A program made the position numbers and the translations under genes. The notes beneath the pieces were generated by a model, which saw nothing but the letters and a program-made list of their open reading frames with translations, was not told the DNA's origin and ran no database searches. Below are positions 6,068 through 9,162 of a stretch of DNA of 9,162 bases, in pieces. Each line of letters opens with the position of its first letter. Within the stretch, counting starts at the first letter, position 1. Source of the DNA: Bacteroidales bacterium (GTDB lineage: Bacteria; Bacteroidota; Bacteroidia; Bacteroidales; UBA12077); assembly GCA_030156305.1 (NCBI GenBank), contig JASGMZ010000110.1, positions 1 to 9,162 of the forward strand. Reading direction: 5' to 3'.

Positions 6068-7897
6068 ATGAGAAAATTTTTTGCCATATTACGCTATCTG
6101 ATTCCATACTGGAGAAAATCTCTGTTAAGTGTTTTATGTAATCTTTTGGCTGCAGTATTTTCTGTGATTTCCTTTACTATGGTAATTCCTTTTCTAAGCA
6201 TTTTATTTTCAAAGCAGAATTTTAATCCTAATCCGGTTCCTTTTGCGCTTTCGGTTGAGTCTGTGCAACATAATTTTAATTATCTCCTCGGATATATAGT
6301 TAATCAGTATGGAACCATTAATGCCTTATTATTTATTATAGGTATAGTGCTTGTTTTTACGTTGCTGAAAAATATATTTTTATTTACAGGTAAGTATCTG
6401 ATAATACATATCCGAACAGGAGTGATAAAGGATATCAGAAATGAGCTGATTGAAAAAATTCTGGATTTTGATCTAAGTTATTTTTCCAATGAAAAGCGTG
6501 GCGATATCATTTCAAAAATGATTGTTGATGTCAAAGAGATTGAAATGTCAATTATTAGTTCATTGGAAATGTTTTTTAAAGACCCTGTTTTATTAGTGGT
6601 ATATATATATGTATTGTTTTTAATGAGTGCAAAACTCACTTTAATTGCACTTGTTTTGTTTCCTGTATCCGCTATTATTATTGGACGAATAGGGAAATCG
6701 TTGCGAACAAAAACTTTCCGCGGACAGCAAAAAATGGGCGCATTGATGGGTATGCTCGAAGAAGTTTTATCCGGAATTAAAATTGTGAAAGCTTTTAATG
6801 CAGAACATACCGTGAAAAACAGGTTTGTTGGAATGAATGAACGGTTTACCCAATTGTTTAACCGGATAGGGCAACGCAGGGCTTTGGCAAATCCTTTAAG
6901 TGATGTTATTGCTACAGTTACCATTTTAATCATAATGTGGTTTGGCGGTAAAATGGTTTTATCTCCTGAAGCAACAATTAGTTCGCAGGTTTTTATCGGT
7001 TACCTGGCGGTATTTACTCAGGTCATTGCTCCGGCAAGATCTATTTCAAACGGATATTACAACATTCAAAAAGGAATGGCTTCCATTCTCAGGGTCAACT
7101 CTATACTGGAACATACCTATACTATAAAAGATAAAGATGATGCTTTATTGATGGATGATTTTAAGCAATCAATTGAATTTAAAAATGTTTATTTCTCTTA
7201 TGAAACAGAGCAAAAAAATGTGCTTAAAAATATTAATTTAAAAATTAACAAAGGAGAAACTATTGCTTTAGTTGGTGCATCAGGTTCAGGAAAATCTACT
7301 ATTGTTGATTTATTGCCTCGTTTCTTTGATCCTGATCAAGGAGAGATTTTAATAGATAATATCCCGATAACTGATTTGCGGATTACATCATTACGTAATT
7401 TATTTGGTTATGTCAATCAACAGCCTGTACTATTTAATGATACCATTTATCATAACATTACTTTGGGGGATGAAAATGTTGATTTGGCAATGGTTCAAAA
7501 AGCTGCTAAGTCGGCTAATGCGCATGATTTTATATCGAAAACAGCACATGGTTATCAGACTAATCTGGGTGAAAGTGGTGATAAATTGTCGTTGGGAGAA
7601 AAACAACGAATTACCATTGCCCGTGCCATTTTAAAAAATCCCCCGATTTTAATTCTTGATGAAGCCACTTCGGCTCTGGATTATGAATCAGAATATATGG
7701 TTCGTGAAGCTATTCAAAATTTAATGAAAAATCGTACGACCATAGCCATTGCCCATAGGTTATCTACCATCAAAAATGCCGATCGTATTGTTGTTATAAA
7801 AAATGGTGAGATTGTTGAACAAGGAAAACATGATGAATTAATATCTCAAAATGGGGTTTATGCCCACCTGTTCCGAATGGAAACTTTTAATTCTTAA
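6068..7897 (+). CDS. MsbA-like ABC exporter (fused transmembrane and ATPase domains)
   Basis: This 609-residue half-transporter of the type I exporter class should work as a homodimer in the inner membrane. The N-terminal part (about 1-340) has six predicted transmembrane segments (about 18-44, 83-107, 162-187, 189-209, 272-294 and 302-322). The ATPase domain (about 367-605) shows the A-loop Tyr378, Walker A GASGSGKST (403-411), Q-loop Gln451-452, signature LSLGEKQRI (507-515), Walker B ILILDEATS (527-535) with catalytic Glu532, the SALD D-loop, and switch His563. The signature differs from canonical LSGGQ at two positions, but all catalytic residues are present, so it is probably active. The fold resembles lipid A flippase MsbA and multidrug exporters; substrate cannot be assigned. 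The next gene, mnmA, starts 33 bases downstream and has its own candidate promoter. Confidence 0.93.
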   Translation: MRKFFAILRYLIPYWRKSLLSVLCNLLAAVFSVISFTMVIPFLSILFSKQNFNPNPVPFALSVESVQHNFNYLLGYIVNQYGTINALLFIIGIVLVFTLLKNIFLFTGKYLIIHIRTGVIKDIRNELIEKILDFDLSYFSNEKRGDIISKMIVDVKEIEMSIISSLEMFFKDPVLLVVYIYVLFLMSAKLTLIALVLFPVSAIIIGRIGKSLRTKTFRGQQKMGALMGMLEEVLSGIKIVKAFNAEHTVKNRFVGMNERFTQLFNRIGQRRALANPLSDVIATVTILIIMWFGGKMVLSPEATISSQVFIGYLAVFTQVIAPARSISNGYYNIQKGMASILRVNSILEHTYTIKDKDDALLMDDFKQSIEFKNVYFSYETEQKNVLKNINLKINKGETIALVGASGSGKSTIVDLLPRFFDPDQGEILIDNIPITDLRITSLRNLFGYVNQQPVLFNDTIYHNITLGDENVDLAMVQKAAKSANAHDFISKTAHGYQTNLGESGDKLSLGEKQRITIARAILKNPPILILDEATSALDYESEYMVREAIQNLMKNRTTIAIAHRLSTIKNADRIVVIKNGEIVEQGKHDELISQNGVYAHLFRMETFNS

Positions 7898-7902
7898 TTT
7901 TG
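7895..7902 (+). promoter_or_regulatory. Candidate -7 element (TAATTTTG) for mnmA
   Basis: TAATTTTG is an exact TAnnTTTG match. It begins on the stop codon of the ABC gene and ends 28 bases before the mnmA ATG at 7931. No good -33 box is seen. Read-through from the exporter gene is also possible, since no terminator separates them. Confidence 0.35.
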
Positions 7903-7930
7903 TAAATAGATTTTGATTTTCAATAATACA

Positions 7931-8983
7931 ATGAATAAAAAAGTAGTTATTGGTTTAAGTGGAGGAGTAGATAGTACCATAGCAGCTTTATTGTTAAAAA
8001 ATCAGGGGTATGAGGTAACCGGGTTGCATTTTTGTTTTAACAATGAAAAATATGATAAAAAAGTAAACGAAGTAGCCCAAAAATTGAATATCCCCTTGAT
8101 TAACCTAATGATTGATGATGATTTTGAAAGGGTAAAGAAACATTTTGCCAATGAATATCTGCATGGGCGTACACCAAGTCCTTGTACGTTTTGTAACAAA
8201 CACATTAAGTGGAAGAAATTAATTGAGTTTGCCAATAAAAATAAGTATGAGTTTGTTTCCAGTGGACATTATATCAGAAAAGTAATAAAAGACGGGCATT
8301 TTTATCTTCAAAAAGGGATTGACCCTGTAAAAGATCAATCGTATTTTTTATGGGAACTTGATCCCGATACCGTTAAGCGAATGATTACACCTCTCGGTGA
8401 TTATACAAAAGAGGAGGTACGGCAATTAGCAAAAGAAAATGGTTTTGTAGATTTAGCCCGGCAAAAAGAAAGTATGGGCGTGTGTTTTCTTCATAATAAG
8501 GATTATAGGCAATTTCTATATAATTATGTACCCGATCAATTAGAACATATTAAGCCAGGAATAGTAAGAGATGAAAATAACCGGATTATTGGAACACATA
8601 AAGGTTTCCTTTTTTATACTATCGGACAAAAGCGGGATTTACAATTAAAAATAAACCGTTCGGCTTATGTGAGTGAAATTAATGTTGCAAAAAATGAACT
8701 AAAAGTTGGCACTAAACCATCATTATATCATCGCCATATCCTTTTAAAAAATGTTTATTTGATAAATCCTGATGAGATATCCGAAAATTCATCGATTCAT
8801 ATAAATATTCGCGGATTAGGGATTAATCCATCCAAACCAGCTATTGTAAAAAGTTTTCATACTGATACGATGGAGCTTGAGTTGCAAAGTGCAGCGTGGG
8901 CAGTAGCTCCGGGACAGCCTGTGGTTTTTTATGATGATGATATTTTATTGGGTGGTGGTATTGCGGAGAAAAGCTGGCCATAA
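7931..8983 (+). CDS. mnmA: tRNA-specific 2-thiouridylase, MnmA family (divergent)
   Basis: This 350-residue cytosolic enzyme activates U34 of Lys, Glu and Gln tRNAs with ATP and inserts sulfur to give 2-thiouridine. The PP-loop SGGVDS is at 10-15. GRTPSPCTFCNKHIKW (79-94) carries the probable catalytic Cys88, matching E. coli Cys102, and SMGVCF carries the persulfide Cys185, matching Cys199. GHYIR, KDQSYFLWEL and the C-terminal AVAPGQPVVFYDDDILLGGG are also typical. Odd points are a shorter segment after the PP-loop, GQKRDLQL in place of the usual GQRKGLG, and an extra Cys85 giving CxxC. The reading frame opens upstream at a TTG (7913), but ATG 7931 gives the family N-terminus MNKKVVIGLSGGVDS. 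It is the last gene before the right-hand terminator. Bacteroidota often hold more than one MnmA paralogue, so this may be a secondary copy. Confidence 0.88.
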   Translation: MNKKVVIGLSGGVDSTIAALLLKNQGYEVTGLHFCFNNEKYDKKVNEVAQKLNIPLINLMIDDDFERVKKHFANEYLHGRTPSPCTFCNKHIKWKKLIEFANKNKYEFVSSGHYIRKVIKDGHFYLQKGIDPVKDQSYFLWELDPDTVKRMITPLGDYTKEEVRQLAKENGFVDLARQKESMGVCFLHNKDYRQFLYNYVPDQLEHIKPGIVRDENNRIIGTHKGFLFYTIGQKRDLQLKINRSAYVSEINVAKNELKVGTKPSLYHRHILLKNVYLINPDEISENSSIHINIRGLGINPSKPAIVKSFHTDTMELELQSAAWAVAPGQPVVFYDDDILLGGGIAEKSWP

Positions 8984-8985
8984 AA

Positions 8986-9012
8986 AAAGCTGCTCCAATA
9001 AGGAACAGCTTT
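8986..9012. terminator. Bidirectional hairpin terminator after mnmA
   Basis: AAAGCTGCTCC (8986-8996) pairs with GGAACAGCTTT (9002-9012), with one C-A mismatch and a 5-base AATAA loop. It begins 2 bases after the mnmA stop. On the forward strand the T run is interrupted (TTTCAATTCTTT). On the reverse strand the stem runs into seven T, so it is at least as good a terminator for a reverse transcript coming from the right edge. Confidence 0.8.
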
Positions 9013-9020
9013 CAATTCTT

Positions 9021-9039
9021 TGGCGGAGAAAGAGGGATT
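9021..9039 (-). pseudogene. tRNA-Ser-like 3' end fragment
   Basis: Read on the reverse strand, this is AATCCCTCTTTCTCCGCCA: the last T-loop bases AAT, a T-stem strand CCCTC, an acceptor strand TTTCTCC, discriminator G, and an encoded CCA. That is the normal 3' end of a bacterial serine tRNA. Upstream of it on that strand (beyond 9039) the sequence turns into AT-rich DNA with no matching T-stem, variable arm or anticodon arm, so no intact tRNA is present. A terminator for this orientation lies just downstream (8986-9012). A T-loop-like TTCGAACCCCTC appears about 105 bases further right. It may be a remnant, an attachment-site duplicate, or part of a dispersed repeat. Confidence 0.45.
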
Positions 9040-9162
9040 ACTCGCAATTTTGTCTTTTATAGTATATCGTTTTAAAAATTCTTTTGATTTTAATTTTTAT
9101 AGATGAAGGTTAATATTAAGGTTGCTCGTGAAGGCTTCGCCGTTCGAACCCCTCCGTGGCTT
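9040..9162. other. Non-coding right edge: AT-rich spacer, then GC-rich repeat-like tail
   Basis: Positions 9040-9115 are very AT-rich and contain an 8-bp inverted repeat, TAAAAATT (9073-9080) and AATTTTTA (9092-9099). From about 9121 the composition changes sharply to GC-rich DNA with small palindromes (GGCTTCGCC at 9133-9141, GTTCGAAC at 9142-9149), running off the edge. The reverse frame from the edge is open for about 20 codons but has no recognisable protein and ends at a stop near 9099. I see no gene here. Confidence 0.5.

Noticed and set aside
6478..6933. Long open frame antisense to the ABC exporter (151 codons)
   Set aside because: It lies wholly inside the well-supported exporter gene, has no recognisable domain, and its composition mirrors the sense strand. 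It is a shadow.
7913..7930. N-terminal extension of MnmA from a TTG at 7913
   Set aside because: The PP-loop normally lies about 10 residues from the start, as it does with ATG 7931. The extra residues MIFNNT have no family support.
9021..9110. Intact tRNA-Ser gene on the reverse strand
   Set aside because: Only the acceptor strand, the 3' T-stem strand and CCA are present. The next 75 bases are AT-rich with no anticodon or D-arm.

Overview
The window (9,162 bases, clearly AT-rich) looks like chromosomal DNA of a member of the Bacteroidota. The evidence is the nature of the proteins, AT-rich leaders without clear Shine-Dalgarno sequences, and several matches to the Bacteroidota -7 promoter element TAnnTTTG placed about 20 to 30 bases upstream of start codons. 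The presence of mqnA points to a lineage that makes menaquinone by the futalosine route rather than the classical Men route. Genus cannot be assigned from what is visible.

Layout, left to right. Positions 1-178 are non-coding, with a short GC-richer patch at the extreme edge and a 7-base tandem repeat. A forward FAH-family hydrolase gene (179-790) runs tail to tail into a reverse HD-domain hydrolase gene (783-1442), and the two overlap by 8 bases. Upstream of the HD gene is a strong hairpin terminator for the next reverse gene, a small helix-turn-helix protein (1539-1793). Then comes a reverse cluster read mqnA -> NfeD/ClpP-type membrane protease -> GNAT acetyltransferase (4547 down to 1887), with gaps of 37 and 2 bases. 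A divergent intergenic region separates mqnA from forward-oriented purB (4658-6001), an MsbA-like ABC exporter (6068-7897) and an MnmA-type tRNA thiouridylase (7931-8983). The last gene is followed by a hairpin terminator and then by a 3'-tRNA-Ser-like fragment and a GC-rich tail at the right edge.

The genes are mostly housekeeping: purine synthesis (purB), respiratory quinone synthesis (mqnA), tRNA wobble modification (mnmA), envelope export (ABC) and membrane quality control (NfeD). I see no mobile element, CRISPR array, toxin-antitoxin pair or defence cassette, and no evidence of a novel multi-gene system. The best leads are local: a tRNA-Ser 3' end that appears interrupted at the right edge, an 11-bp inverted repeat wrapped around the putative -7 element of the exporter gene, a divergent MnmA, a non-canonical ABC signature (LSLGE), and loss of a usually conserved lysine in the FAH protein.
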